This document shows, piece by piece, positions 1 to 10,570 of a DNA stretch of 64,000 nucleotides (positions are counted from its first letter, which is position 1; each line of letters starts with the position of its first letter). The position numbers were made by a program, and so were the translations under genes. Origin of the DNA: Antitrichia curtipendula (Eukaryota; Streptophyta; Bryopsida; Hypnales; Leucodontaceae); contig OX579634.1 of the NCBI GenBank assembly GCA_951230915.1, positions 17,634,725-17,698,724 of the forward strand, written 5' to 3'. The notes beneath the pieces were generated by a model. The model was not told where the DNA came from. It saw only the letters and a program-made list of their open reading frames with translations, and ran no database searches.

Positions 1-1502
1 AAGACAAAAGTGTTGTCCACATCACTCTCTCCTTTGAACTTAAAATTTAGTTTGAATGCAAAGTTACATTCTTTGGACTTCTCAATTTTGGAGTCCCTCA
101 TTGATTGGAAGTTTTCTCTCCATAACCTCGCAACTCTATTTTGAAAGAAAGACGCCCTAAGATAGGGTGCTACTAGAATAGTGTGCGGATACTGAGCGGC
201 AATGACGGGAACTTTTGTCTCTGCTGGAGCAGCTTGCGAGTGTTCCAGAAAGCTCAAAAATCGTATGGTGAAGTCGATTGTAGAACTCCGCCAGTCATCT
301 CCTTCAACTTGTGGAATTTCCTTTCTGAATGGATTAGTGTAATGAGAATTAGATTGATTGTCAGAGAGCTGTAATTGTCATCATTTTGCGAATTTGGATG
401 TTGTAATCTGGTCACATTCAGGTTCAGAGAAAAATGCGAATTGATGTGATTAGGTATTACCGTTAGTCGTTTTAGGTTCAGGAGGGGCGGATTGTGTCAA
501 TACTCTGTGCACCTGAATGCTTTATTCAACCTGTTATTTGGTAGCATCTAGCCAAGAAAGAACCTCTGCAGACAGAGGTGTGTAAAATTTATTTCTAGTC
601 ACACAACTTCAACAAAGGAATAAAGGAAGTGTAAGATTGTAACCCTGAATCATCAAAGAAGACTCCAAGTGTGCAATAAATGACGTTCAGGGTTCTTATA
701 GAAATGGAAAATGCAACTATTCATCCATTATGTAGGTGATTTTAAGGGAAAAAAATCAGCAGTGAAAGGCTCTTTGTCCTTTTAGAGTTAAAAAAAAATT
801 AAATTGGGCACAATTGCACACAATTTCAAGTTCAAGTGTAGCAACCTATAAATGAACAATATTGTCAAAATTAGTTGTCAAAAGGATGGAGAATGATCCT
901 GATGATTGTGCATTTGAATTCTTATTCAACTTGCATTTTTGTAGAATTACAAGAAGGCATGATAGCGCACAATCTAAGGAGCACTTGGGTTGGTTTTGAC
1001 AAGAAAGTGTCAAAATTGAATTTCTACCTAAGATTATCAAGTTTTAGCACCCATGTCACTTAAAACCAATCACAAGATGACAATCATGACATGTGACACT
1101 TTATGACAATAAAATACTTAATTTATGCCAAACCTTACAATCATAGTGTAATCATGTGTTCTTGTCTTCTTCCTAAATTGAGGAGTTTAGATTCCATCCT
1201 TGCAACTCCACATCAAAAAGGGGGAATAAAAAATTAATACAAAAATCTCTTTATCCCTTCTATGTGCAAAGGTGGGACCCAAACCGCAAGGCAAATAAAT
1301 GTGATTTAATTAGAAGCAACCATGCCTTCTTGTCATTTTAAGAATATGTCACAAGTTTGGTCAATCCCAATCATGAGAACACTCAGTCCAGCTACCTTGA
1401 CTGGAACAAGACGTGATTTATAATAGTACAACTAGCTGATGCCAAAGACAACAAATAGATCTGAAAAATAATCCACATGTGATCTGTTTCTGGCTGATCA
1501 CC
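1..1502. other. AT-rich stretch without a recognisable gene
   Basis: Only short ORFs of about 60 codons occur on either strand and none resembles a known family. A small inverted repeat (ACCTCTG/CAGAGGT) lies near 562-579. I see no transposon ends, RNA gene or conserved motif here. Confidence 0.5.
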
Positions 1503-1718
1503 CACAGGGAGCTCATATCGCGTTCCCGGTGTTCATTCCCGGTGAATTCCCGGTGAGTCTCAAATTTCCCACTGAACTTTAAAATCTGACACCTGTAAAA
1601 ACTTTCTATTTACAGGTATTTTGGACACATGTTGCAACTACACATATACAGGGAAATTTGAGACTCACCGGGAATTCACCGGGAATGAACACCGGGAACG
1701 CGATATGAGCTCCCTGTG
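1503..1718. mobile_element. Foldback MITE with perfect 68-bp inverted repeats
   Basis: Positions 1503-1570 and 1651-1718 are exact reverse complements over 68 bp, separated by an 80-bp spacer. The outer ends read CACAGGGAG...CTCCCTGTG. The trinucleotide ACC lies immediately outside both ends, which fits a 3-bp target duplication as made by CACTA-superfamily elements. The CAGGG termini could instead suggest hAT, but no 8-bp duplication is visible. Each arm holds three close copies of TTCCCGGTG, like subterminal transposase-binding repeats. Perfect arms in an otherwise decayed neighbourhood suggest a recent insertion or recent conversion. A transcript through it would form a long perfect hairpin. 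Seen: arms and flanks. Inferred: class and age. Confidence 0.8.
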
Positions 1719-2103
1719 ACCTAGTCAATCAGCTGAAACTTATTGCACAAATTAATGATTTCTCCTATCAGGCCGAGCAAAACATCCACAAGGTGATCAC
1801 ATGCATAAACCATATTGATTCAAGATGAAGTAATGTATAAGTTAATCTCAACAAGCTTTGGTGCATGCTGCAGTCAAAGCCTTACACTTCCACGTACAAG
1901 GTGTCTATCATCCCAGAAGACTCTCTAAAACTATCTCAAAGGTCTACATAGATAGAGCCCAGTCTTACTTCGTCAAAGATCAAACCAACACAAATTCTCA
2001 CAACCTGCTGAAACTCAGCTAGCATTAGCACCACGAAAGTGCATAAGTGACACAAAAGAAGTCATGCCTCGATCTTCTTTGCCTCGATCACAGATGAAGC
2101 TGA

Positions 2104-2629
2104 TCACTGACCTCCTGGAATCACTTGACCTGCACATTGAACAGAAAATTCAACCACATAGCCATAAGTGAGCTAACATGCATGAAGAGCGCGATACAAG
2201 TACGTGACTGGGACTAGTTTAGAACAATCACCTGGAAGCATGCATTTCAATCATCATTCGATCAAGGAGCAGCTTGGTGAAGAAAGAAAGTTCTAGCTTA
2301 CCATTGCACACGCTACCAGCCTTGAACAAGAGCTTGCACTTCTGAGGGAGCTTGATAGCGTACTCTGCTTTTGCACCGGACTTTGTAAACTGAGGATCGT
2401 TTGCAGCCTGGCAGAGGCAAACTGGACCGGAAGTTGAGATATAGGTCTGCAGGCCCTGGCAGCAGGCAGCCGAAGGCACAACATCCGCCACCGCAGCGGA
2501 ATAGCAGGTTGCCAAGTTCGGGGGTGAACCGCATGCAGCCTGTGTTTCTGTGAAGATTGAGCTGAACCCTAGCAGCAGCAGGAGCGCAAGAATAGGGCTT
2601 GTCATGGTGAAGCTCATCTTCAGGGCCAT
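2104..2629 (-). CDS. Non-specific lipid-transfer protein, two exons
   Basis: Secreted lipid-binding protein of the eight-cysteine plant nsLTP family, expected to carry lipids in the apoplast. Exons are 2629-2302 and 2129-2104; the intron (2130-2301) starts GTAAGC and ends TGCAG. Splicing gives 117 residues. Residues 1-31 form a signal peptide (hydrophobic LALLLLLGFSSIF core, likely cut after TQA). The mature part has the pattern C-X8-C-X12-CC-X13-CXC-X24-C-X9-C. This is unlike type 1 LTPs, which have about 19 residues between CC and CXC. The joined C-terminus NGQVIPGGQ is LTP-like, whereas unspliced read-through would add an unrelated 22-residue tail. No GPI-attachment tail follows, so a soluble protein is likely. 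The start ATG lies in a good plant context (GGCCATGGCC). An intron just after the last cysteine is common in this family. Gene family is certain; the second exon is inferred from splice signals. Confidence 0.9.
2130..2301 (-). other. Predicted intron of the LTP gene
   Basis: A 172-bp phase-1 intron, with the glycine codon split G|GT. The donor is G|GTAAGC and the acceptor TGTGCAG|GTC. It was chosen over a nearer acceptor at about 2233 because it gives a short LTP-like C-terminus and a prompt stop. Confidence 0.7.
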
Positions 2630-2742
2630 GGCCTGGAGTCTAGCAGATCGAATGATCGATCAGAATCGGGAGATCGAAGTGTGTGCTTCGTAGCTACTTG
2701 GAGAGAAGTGTGACCTGAGTTTAGGAATGTGAGAGCATTGCG

Positions 2743-2750
2743 TTTATATT
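2743..2750 (-). promoter_or_regulatory. TATA box of the LTP gene
   Basis: On the minus strand this reads AATATAAA, about 115 bp upstream of the ATG. That places a likely transcription start near 2715 and a 5' leader of roughly 85 nt, normal for a plant gene. Confidence 0.6.
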
Positions 2751-2769
2751 GAGCTGCTGGTATTGTTGT

Positions 2770-2791
2770 TGATGTGAAACATTTCACATCA
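2770..2791. promoter_or_regulatory. 22-bp palindrome just upstream of the LTP TATA box
   Basis: Ten-base arms TGATGTGAAA and TTTCACATCA are separated by CA. The site is about 20 bp upstream of the TATA box on the LTP side. A perfect two-fold symmetric site there is a good candidate for a dimeric transcription factor. The factor is unknown; role is inference from position and symmetry. Confidence 0.45.
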
Positions 2792-2799
2792 GTCAGGTA

Positions 2800-3456
2800 C
2801 GTCTCTGGACATAAATAATGGTAATACGGTAGCTGTTACAACATTATTAATAGAGATAGGTATAAGAGTGCTATCAGAATTCAGTGTGGCAGAGGCAGAT
2901 GAAGGAGACATCCTTGTTTGCTAGACTGTTAATTATTACTTCAATGTCAGAATGGGAAATCAAGTGTAAACCTGCAGTGGTTGGGGGACATACAGTGATT
3001 AGACACTCGAGGAAACTCTACTGTACATGAGAAGGTAAAATTGCAGGAAGTAGACAAGAGTTGTGTGAGAGTAAGGTGTCCAAGTGCATGTGATTCTGTC
3101 AGTCGACAATATTATGAGTTCACAAGTGTTGAAGTGAAGGGAGAAGAGGAGAAGCAACTTGCTTGCAGTAAGGCAACTTCACCTCATTGCAACCTGTTTC
3201 GAAACCTGACACCGACAAATGTTTGCGTAATATGAACAACTTCAACTCGTGAGTGTCTAGGGTCGCTTTTGCATTCACCTATTATCAGCACTTTTAAAAT
3301 TCTAAGGATTTTTAATCCTATCAAGTCCGACAAATGTATACATTCAAGTGATTTGGCTATCCTGTTTTGACTGTCATTCTGTCAACAATAACTCAAACAT
3401 TCAAATATTAGGAAACCACGCTAAAAATTCATTCTTATTCAGACGGACAATCTTTG
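2800..3456. other. Upstream flank of the LTP gene, no other gene seen
   Basis: A 64-codon ORF at 3041-3235 has no recognisable features. The stretch probably includes distal promoter sequence of the LTP gene and otherwise decayed DNA. Confidence 0.4.
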
Positions 3457-3743
3457 GGCAATTTTGTTAAAATGGCAGTATTCCGTGTGCCATTTTCAGA
3501 GTGCCCACTCTTACCATAAAAGTGACATCTAGGACAGATATGATTTCAAAAATCTAGGATAAGTATAGATTTCAGACCACACAATTTGAAAAATCTAGGA
3601 CCTTTATAGATTTCAGATATCTACAACTAATATAGAATTTAGAAACATAAGATAGGTATAGATTTCAGAACATTTCAAAGTGCACAATTTGAACTATTAA
3701 AAGTGCCAAACTAACGGAATACTGTCATTTTAACAAAATTGCC
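3457..3743. mobile_element. MITE with ~30-bp inverted repeats (GGCAATTTTGTTAAAATG)
   Basis: The left end GGCAATTTTGTTAAAATGGC and the right end, read in reverse complement, match over about 30 bp with one or two differences. The 287-bp body has about three degenerate ~55-bp repeats built on AAAATCTAGGA and TATAGATTTCAGA. A diverged relative lies at 12701-12929. No clear target duplication is visible, so the superfamily is undecided. Confidence 0.65.
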
Positions 3744-4002
3744 TATATTTATTGTACTGGACAACTAATGCCATATTTAACTACTTCTGGACTTTTGAAA
3801 ATCTAGAAATAATAATGGTCATTGGGAGATCTATACAAACATTGGGAGATCTCACAATGTTATTATCCCGTGATCTTCAGATGTTTAGTCCATAATTCAT
3901 TGAATAGTCTAGAAGTAGGTAAATGTGGCATGCTACCTTCAAGTGCAATTTTGATGATACATGCATATTACCATGTCAAAGTTGTGATGGTATCAACCTT
4001 AA

Positions 4003-4924
4003 CCCCTAAAGGTCAGAGACTATGTTTTCACCAAAATCGCTCCAAAACTGCTATTTCTAATAGAAGTACCAAGTTTTAGAAAAAAAACATTTTTGGAAAA
4101 ATGTAACTGTAGGATCTTGTATTAAACTAGTTTGGCAAGTTGTAGAAAAAATTCCAGATATTTCCACGGTGTGGATTGCAAGAAATTAGCATTTGAATTG
4201 ACAAAAATTCTTCTTTTGTCCCTGCGAAAATCCGGGCAGCTGCACTTCACAAGGTCACATTTGTATGAAAAATGTCCAAAATGATGGTTACTCTTTGGAT
4301 TCATTCTTCAAGGCAAGTTGGCTACATGCTTGAAAAATTTCAGATCATTTGAGATTGTAAAACATATAGGGAAAAAAATAGTAAGTAGAAAGAGGTAGAG
4401 AATGTTCAAAACACTAAATTGTAAAGAATTTATTTATGAAATTGAAAAATGTCAGCCCCAATGGTTGTAATGTTGTAATAAAAATCTACATCCAATGTTT
4501 GATTTTTTTTTCAAAAATATTGAAAATTGAGTTAAATAAAGGACTTCAAAGTTTATCTTAGAGTAGAGATTCCTTAACTACCCTCAAACTAAGACTCCTC
4601 ATAACTTTCATCTCATTAATCAAAATGGAATGATTCAAATCTTCCCATGTATATATAAATATAAAGAATCAATTTTTTATTTTAAAAAAAAGTAATTTTT
4701 AAAGAAGTTTTTCAGCTGCTTGGGCTGCCCGCCGACCAATGAAAATGACATATCATGCAACAACTTTTTAACCACGTAGTCAAAAGTTATAAAAATTGTT
4801 GGGCCTTAAAGCTACTCTTTGGGCACAACTTCTGTGAAAATTTCAAAGAAAAAAAAAATTTCGGTCATAGTGAGCTGCTCAAAATTGCTATGTTGTCAAA
4901 AAACAATGTTTGGTCCTTTAGGGG
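4003..4924 (+). mobile_element. TTAA-flanked element, copy 1 (subfamily A)
   Basis: This 922-bp element starts CCCCTAAAGG and ends CCTTTAGGGG, with TTAA directly outside both ends (3999-4002 and 4925-4928). It carries the subfamily A body: CCATTTCTAGTACAAGTACC-like text near the left end, then GTAGGATCTTGTATTAAACT, GATTGCAAGA and TTGTATGAAAAAATGTCCA. No ORF of useful length and no transposase. A 4-bp TTAA duplication with CCC-starting ends is characteristic of piggyBac-type DNA transposons, so it reads as a non-autonomous piggyBac-like element. Confidence 0.75.
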
Positions 4925-5167
4925 TTAAGAGAAAGAGACTACACCATCTTTGTATAGGACAAGTTGACATATATATTTTATAGAGTAGAAAATAAATTTC
5001 AAAACCTAGATAATTATGAATTATTTGTTGGTGGCCTCCATGTACAATTTTGTCCCGTCCTTGAAGAAGTCCATGTCATGATCGTAAAGGGATGAAATTT
5101 TGCCATAAGATAATTAATTAATTGCACCTAAAATTGTCCAAATAAACATTTGAATATAGTTCTTAGT

Positions 5168-5497
5168 ACTCCCTCCATCTCCACATGATCTTCCTATTGG
5201 CTTCATTTTTTTTGTCTCCAAATGATCTTTTTGTTGCACTTTGTGACATTGAAAATTGGTCAAATTCAGCTTTTGATTGTTATCTAGGACCAACTAAACA
5301 ACTTGGAGCAATAGTTCTCCCTCCCTCCATGTAATCATCAATTGAAAGACAAATGAAATGGTTGAAAGGATCAATTGTTCTTATATTTTACATCAAACTC
5401 TACTTACAACGCAAAACAAGTGTAAAAAATGTTATTTTCTGCCTTAATCAAGAACATTTTGTCCAACAAGAAGATCATTTTGAAATAGAGGACATAT
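5168..5497. mobile_element. Stowaway-like MITE, degenerate
   Basis: The left end TACTCCCTCCATCTCC resembles the CTCCCTCCRTC terminus of Stowaway (Tc1/mariner) MITEs. An imperfect inverted partner near 5460-5497 (AGAAGATCATTTTGAAATAG) matches the left CATGATCTTCCTATTGG region. The outer right end is eroded, so the boundary is approximate. Confidence 0.4.
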
Positions 5498-6415
5498 TTA
5501 ATTATTTAACTATTTATTGGATCTTCTTGGGAGTCAAGTAGATTCCATATCTTTCTAGAATGCATTTTATAAAACACTATATAAATAAACTATAAATTTT
5601 CAAAGGAGTGAAATATGTATATGGATAAGATTGCCTCCAAACTCTCATGTAAACAAGAACCTACTTGCATAACTACATGCAATTATCATTTTGAGTTTTT
5701 TGAGTTTTTTTTGAGAAATCAGAAACTTTCTTTAATTATTAACAATACAATTAGAATAGAAACGCAATTGATGGCCTTAAATGTTTTATTGGATTTTATA
5801 TAGCCTTAGGCACCTAGTAAGATCTAATTTCTTAGAACTCCTTTAAATCTTCAATCATTCCTTTCTTAGAAACTGATTCGTACAGCCTCTTGCCTAATAT
5901 GAACTCCTGTTATTTTTAAGTCTAGGGTTAGTTTTATAAACACCTCTTCAAGACTTTGATAACTCATAGTTAATTCATATAATGTTTTAAAAAATGCATT
6001 TAAAAAGAATTTAAAATCCACATTTGACAACCAATAGGGCCCCAAAAAAACTTTTTCAATATAATAAAGGAAATCACACTTTTAGGTGTAGTTACCTTGT
6101 TTAAATAAAAGATATGATAGTGGATAACTAAATGCAACATAATGCATAACTTTACTTGTGCACAAATTGATGATTTATCCAAGTCCAACTGTGTCCATTT
6201 AAATTATAATTTTAGCTATACTACTTGGAAGAATTCTCTAATTGATTCAATCATGGTCCATTCACATGGGTTTTTTTTCCAATAAGTGCATATTTTGAGA
6301 TAAGACTATGAAAGGTTTTACGCAACTATTATATTCAATGGTTTGATTTTGATGGGTGGGGCATTGGAATTGGTACATATACCTAGGTGAAATATTGAAG
6401 TGGTTGAAACCTTAC
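5498..6415. other. AT-rich stretch without gene
   Basis: ORFs of about 62 codons on both strands are low-complexity translations of AT-rich DNA. No ends or repeats recognised. Confidence 0.4.
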
Positions 6416-6419
6416 ATAA

Positions 6420-7365
6420 CCCCTAAAGGTTTTTGACTATGTTTTCACAAAAAACGCTCCCAAACTGCCATTTCTAGTACAAGTACGAAATTTTGGAAAA
6501 AAAACATTTTTGGACACATGGAACCGTAGGATCTTGTATTAAACTAGTTTGAGAAGATGTGGAAAAAATTTCAGAAATCTCCACCGTGTAGATTGCAAGA
6601 TATTAGCATTTGAAGTGACAAAAACCCTTTTTTTGTCCCTGCGAAAAAACAGGCAGCTGCACTTCACATGGTCACATTTGTATGAAAAAATGTCCAAAAT
6701 GGTGGTAACTCTTTGGGTTCATTCTTTAAAGCAAGTTAGATACATGCTTGAAAAATTTCAGATCATTTGGAATTGTACAACATATAGGAAAAAAATAGTA
6801 AGTAGAAAGAAGTAGAAAATGATTCAAAACACTAAATTGTTAAGGATTTAATTATGGAATCGAAAAATGCCAATCCAAACGATTGTAATGTTGTAATAAA
6901 CAATCTACACCTTGTGTTTATATTTTTTTCCAAAAATATTGAAAATTGAGTTAAATAAAGGACTTCAAAGTTTATTTTAGAGTAGAGATTCCATAACTAC
7001 CCGCAAACTACCCACAACTAAAATTCCTCATAACTTTCATCTCATAAATCAAAGTGGAATGATTCAAAGCTTTCCTTGTGCACATAAATCTAGAGAACCA
7101 ATTTCAAATTTTTATTTCTCTAGAAAATGATTTTTAAAGAAGTTTTTTTTGCTACCCGGGCTGCCCACCGAACAATGAAAACTATATATCATACCATAAC
7201 TTTTTAACCATGTGGTCAAAAGTTATGAAAATTGTTGGGCCCTAAAGCTACTCCTCGGGCACATCTTGTGTGAAAATTTCAAAGGCAAAAAAATAAAAAT
7301 TCCATTCGTGGTGAGCTGCCCAAAAATGCTATGTTGTCAAAAAACGGTGTTTGGTCCTTTAGGGG
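6420..7365 (+). mobile_element. TTAA-family element, copy 2, with ATAA target duplication
   Basis: A 946-bp subfamily A copy, starting CCCCTAAAGG and ending CCTTTAGGGG. Both flanks are ATAA in direct orientation (6416-6419 and 7366-7369). If these bases belonged to the inverted ends, the right side would read TTAT. This shows the four bases outside CCCC/GGGG are a target-site duplication and fixes its length at 4 bp. The body aligns throughout with copies 1, 3 and 4. Confidence 0.8.
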
Positions 7366-7369
7366 ATAA

Positions 7370-8080
7370 ATTTTGAGTGCTCAAACTCATTTTCAAATTC
7401 AACACAAATTTATTTGTGAATGTTCTATTAGTAAAAGAGTCTGATTAGTGCAAGATTCACACACTAATTTAGAAGGATATTAAATGAATGTGGTTCAATG
7501 AGAAACAATATCTGAATGAATGTAGATGAAAATAGATGGAATTTGCATAGAGATAGATATAACTTGGATGACCATTATACTATTTGAGATAATATAAAAT
7601 AATACAAATCACATTATATTGATTTTATGTAAAAATCTATAAATTGTCTTCCATATTAATCCACCTTCTAAATTTGAGAAATTTTCAAATTAATGTAAAT
7701 TAGTCTTATTATTGTGGGATGCACTAATTATCCTATGATTCCATATAATTATCCCATGTCACCTAAATTTAAATAATTTAACCCTTAAATCTTCAATCCA
7801 CCATTTTGAGGATGTTGTCTAATTTCAATCATTTTATTTGGGCAGAAAAAAAATCATTCAATCTCTTTTATGCAAATTATATTGGATGTTCTCTATTTTT
7901 TGAATTAAGATTTTTATGGTCAAAAGTTCTTAACCCTTTATGCACTTAGAAGTCCAAATTGGTCCTCACATTTTTTAGCAATTTTGAATCATTTATATGG
8001 ATTCTTTTAGATTTACTTTAACAATTATTATTTTGAAACCAATGCATGCAATGTTCTTCATTCAAGCTAATGATATAATC
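7370..8080. other. AT-rich stretch without gene
   Basis: No ORF above 60 codons in this stretch, and no transposon ends recognised. Confidence 0.35.
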
Positions 8081-8440
8081 GTAGTATATAGTATTTGGTC
8101 TATAATAGAACACAACACCTAAAGTTTCAAAGATCCCACACGTATATAGGTTAGAAACCTCAAATAACAATTTAGAATATTTTGTAAATACCTCCCAAGA
8201 TGCCTAATTCTACCCAACATGTGACGCTTTATGGCTAAAATAGTTTAATGGACCCCTAGTGGGATCCCTAAGTCATTCTCCAAAGATAAGTTTCAATTTC
8301 TTAGTTGTTCCAAGAAAAATAAAAAAATCAATTTTTAGCCAATTGATTTTAAAAACTCACAACATACCAAAAGAATGCATCTACGATTAAAATCATGCCA
8401 AAAATCTAATGATGAAATCAGTTTGCCAAGACTCTTCTTC
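8081..8440 (+). repeat. Dispersed repeat, shared with 34425-34810
   Basis: The texts around TTTATGGCTAAAATAG, GGGATCCCTAAGTCA and AAATCATGCCAAAAATC recur in the same order and spacing at 34425-34810. Ends are not defined, so the class is unknown; it may be part of a decayed retrotransposon. Confidence 0.5.
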
Positions 8441-9382
8441 GTGTAAAAGTAGTAATTAAAGGAGATAACATGATTTCAATCTTCTTTTTTGAATGTGTAG
8501 AATAAAAATATGAGCCTATGCATCTTTTATTGGATTCCATGAGAGGTTTCATAAAAATTTATGGAATATTTTGATTGAAAAAAATCCTTTTTCAGACAAT
8601 CAACTACGTAAACCAACAATAAAAAATTCCTAGAAACTACCTAGGTTGCAATAAAATCTCACTAAAAGTTAGGACAATTTTTCATGCTAATAATGGTCCC
8701 TAATAAGCTTCAAGGCATTCTAAGAGCAAAAAGGTACACAAATCAATGAGATTCCCCGATTTAGGAAAAACTGCAAAATATTTGTGGAGTTGATCGGTCA
8801 CTGGCATTCCAAGAGCATACGAAAGTGGAACGAGCTTGAAGCAGGGGCTTTTGCATACACCTTCTATTTAACATAGGTTAGTCAAATTCTTCAGAAAATT
8901 AATCTTCAAATTTTGGATTTTACTCCCGTTTCTGATTGAAATTTGCGGTAGCTTTTTGCATCCATTTTGCGACAGAAAAAATGATCATACACATTAAAAA
9001 TGTCCCTTTGAAGCTAATGGTGCATTATACTTGTAATTTAGAGTCTTTCTTCAAAAATTAGAAGTTTGACCAACATTGAAGTAGAAAATCTCAAAAATCT
9101 AAATTAAAATTAGCAGAACTTGGATTTACATTAGGAAAAAATATTTAAGGGCCCTTTTTTCTCTCTCAAACCACCCTTTCTTATGTCACTTGGTTACTTG
9201 GGCCCATATTAGTGGATTTTGGTCAATTTGGCCAACTTTCATCTATTTGGTATTTTTAGAGCCATTGTGCTTATGTATTGTTGTTTTTGGAATTTGCTTT
9301 GAAAGATGTTGGGGTTCCTTCAAAGCTTTTTTTTCTCTTTGTTTTAAGTATTTTTTCTTTGCCTAATTATTTGATATTAATC
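8441..9382. other. AT-rich stretch without gene
   Basis: No coding potential, RNA gene or transposon ends recognised. Confidence 0.35.
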
Positions 9383-9515
9383 CTAGAGAAGTTCCAACCA
9401 AATTCTGACAATGTTGGCTGAAACCTTCTAGCTTGTTTAGATTTTTTTTTCAATTCAATTAACCGTAGAAGGTTTCAACCAAATTTTGGCAATGCCATTA
9501 GTTGGAACTCTCTAG
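9383..9515. repeat. Imperfect hairpin, ~133 bp
   Basis: Outer arms CTAGAGAAGTTCCAAC and GTTGGAACTCTCTAG, and inner arms TGAAACCTTCTA and TAGAAGGTTTCA, pair in register to make one long stem with internal bulges. The size suits a small foldback element or a microRNA-like precursor. Function is not shown. Confidence 0.5.
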
Positions 9516-10329
9516 TAGTGTCATACCATCTTATAGTTTTTAATTTTGCACAAGATCCTTGTGGTGAAATCCAAACTCATTGAGAATTCTCTACATAGCT
9601 TTGACATACAAAATTAAGATCCTTGTCAAGTCTCTTTATCTATTTCATAATTTTTTGAGTCATATTTTTAAACTAAAAATTAATGGTTTGACTTTGCTTG
9701 TGACATCTTATATGTTTTCAAAGTTTCCTTCTTCTTTTCTACTAGTCTTCATCATTAAAAATTGTTCGACAGTGAAGCTTTGAATTTGGCACTAAGGAAA
9801 TTTTTCTTTGAGGGATTAGAAAGAATTTTGACAATATTTGACATGAGCATTTTTAATGTAAGCTATAGTTTGTAACTTGTTTAAAAGAAAATACATACAA
9901 ATTGCAACTTATAGATTGTTTTGAAGAATGTTGCAAAAACCTTGAGAGTTGCTACAATTGTTGGATTTGTGTTGAAATTTGGTATGAGATCTTTTTTATT
10001 TTCTTATTTTTAGTTTTTGAAGCATCGAGAACCGTTAGAGTTTTCCAAAAACATCAAAATTGTTGAAACTAACAAATTATAAGAAAATTTCAAAGTTTTG
10101 AAACCAAACAAAGATTCGGAAAGTTGTTTTGCAAGCAGTGGTTGATGTTTTTGTGTGTTGATAGAAGTTGGCAAAGGTGAGAGACGAAGTCATCAAGATA
10201 ATTGTTGGGATAATGTTAAAAATGGTTGAATAAAATAACTGTGGTAATTTTAAAAAACTATCAAGATTGTTATTATAGTAGGCTTTAGTTAAAAAATTTA
10301 GATAAGAATTATAAATTTCATCCAATTAG
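9516..10329. other. AT-rich stretch without gene
   Basis: ORFs at 9580-9783 (+) and 10077-10325 (-) have low-complexity composition and no recognisable domain. Confidence 0.35.
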
Positions 10330-10570
10330 AGTAAAAAAAGAACCTTAAAATTTAGATATAGCTTAGAACCAAACTCCAAAAGAAAAGTCAACTTGAACAA
10401 ATAATCTAGTAGAAAGTGATGATGAATTTTCTTAGGACAACTTACAATTAAAACCTCATCCATCTATAACTTTTGCTAGGGAAGTCCAAATATTAAATGC
10501 CTTACCACTCTAAAAGTTAATTTTATTTTTTACAGCATAAAATAGTTTGAAAACACAAAGTATTAATTCT
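10330..10570 (+). repeat. Dispersed repeat D, copy 1
   Basis: Contains AACTTCATC-like text followed by TATAACTTTTGCTAGGGAAG and TCCAAATATTAAATGCC. The same order recurs at 18266-18990 and 38160-38770. The copies are long and diverged, and might be LTR or internal sequence of an old retrotransposon. Confidence 0.45.

Noticed and set aside
2165..2233. Alternative LTP acceptor at about 2233
   Set aside because: It would make a 69-bp intron and a 20-residue tail with extra cysteines, unlike LTPs. The acceptor at 2130 gives a short typical end.
2228..2301. Unspliced C-terminal extension of the LTP
   Set aside because: A good GTAAGC donor lies directly after the last cysteine, and the spliced C-terminus is family-like, while the extension is not.
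2293..2534. Other-frame ORFs within the LTP exon
   Set aside because: Shadows of the real reading frame.
4003..4924. Reading the TTAA family as Harbinger/Tourist MITEs with TAA duplication
   Set aside because: Copy 2 has exactly ATAA on both sides and the empty-site comparison at copy 4 fits 4 bp; the ends do not resemble Tourist termini. Kept only as an alternative to test.
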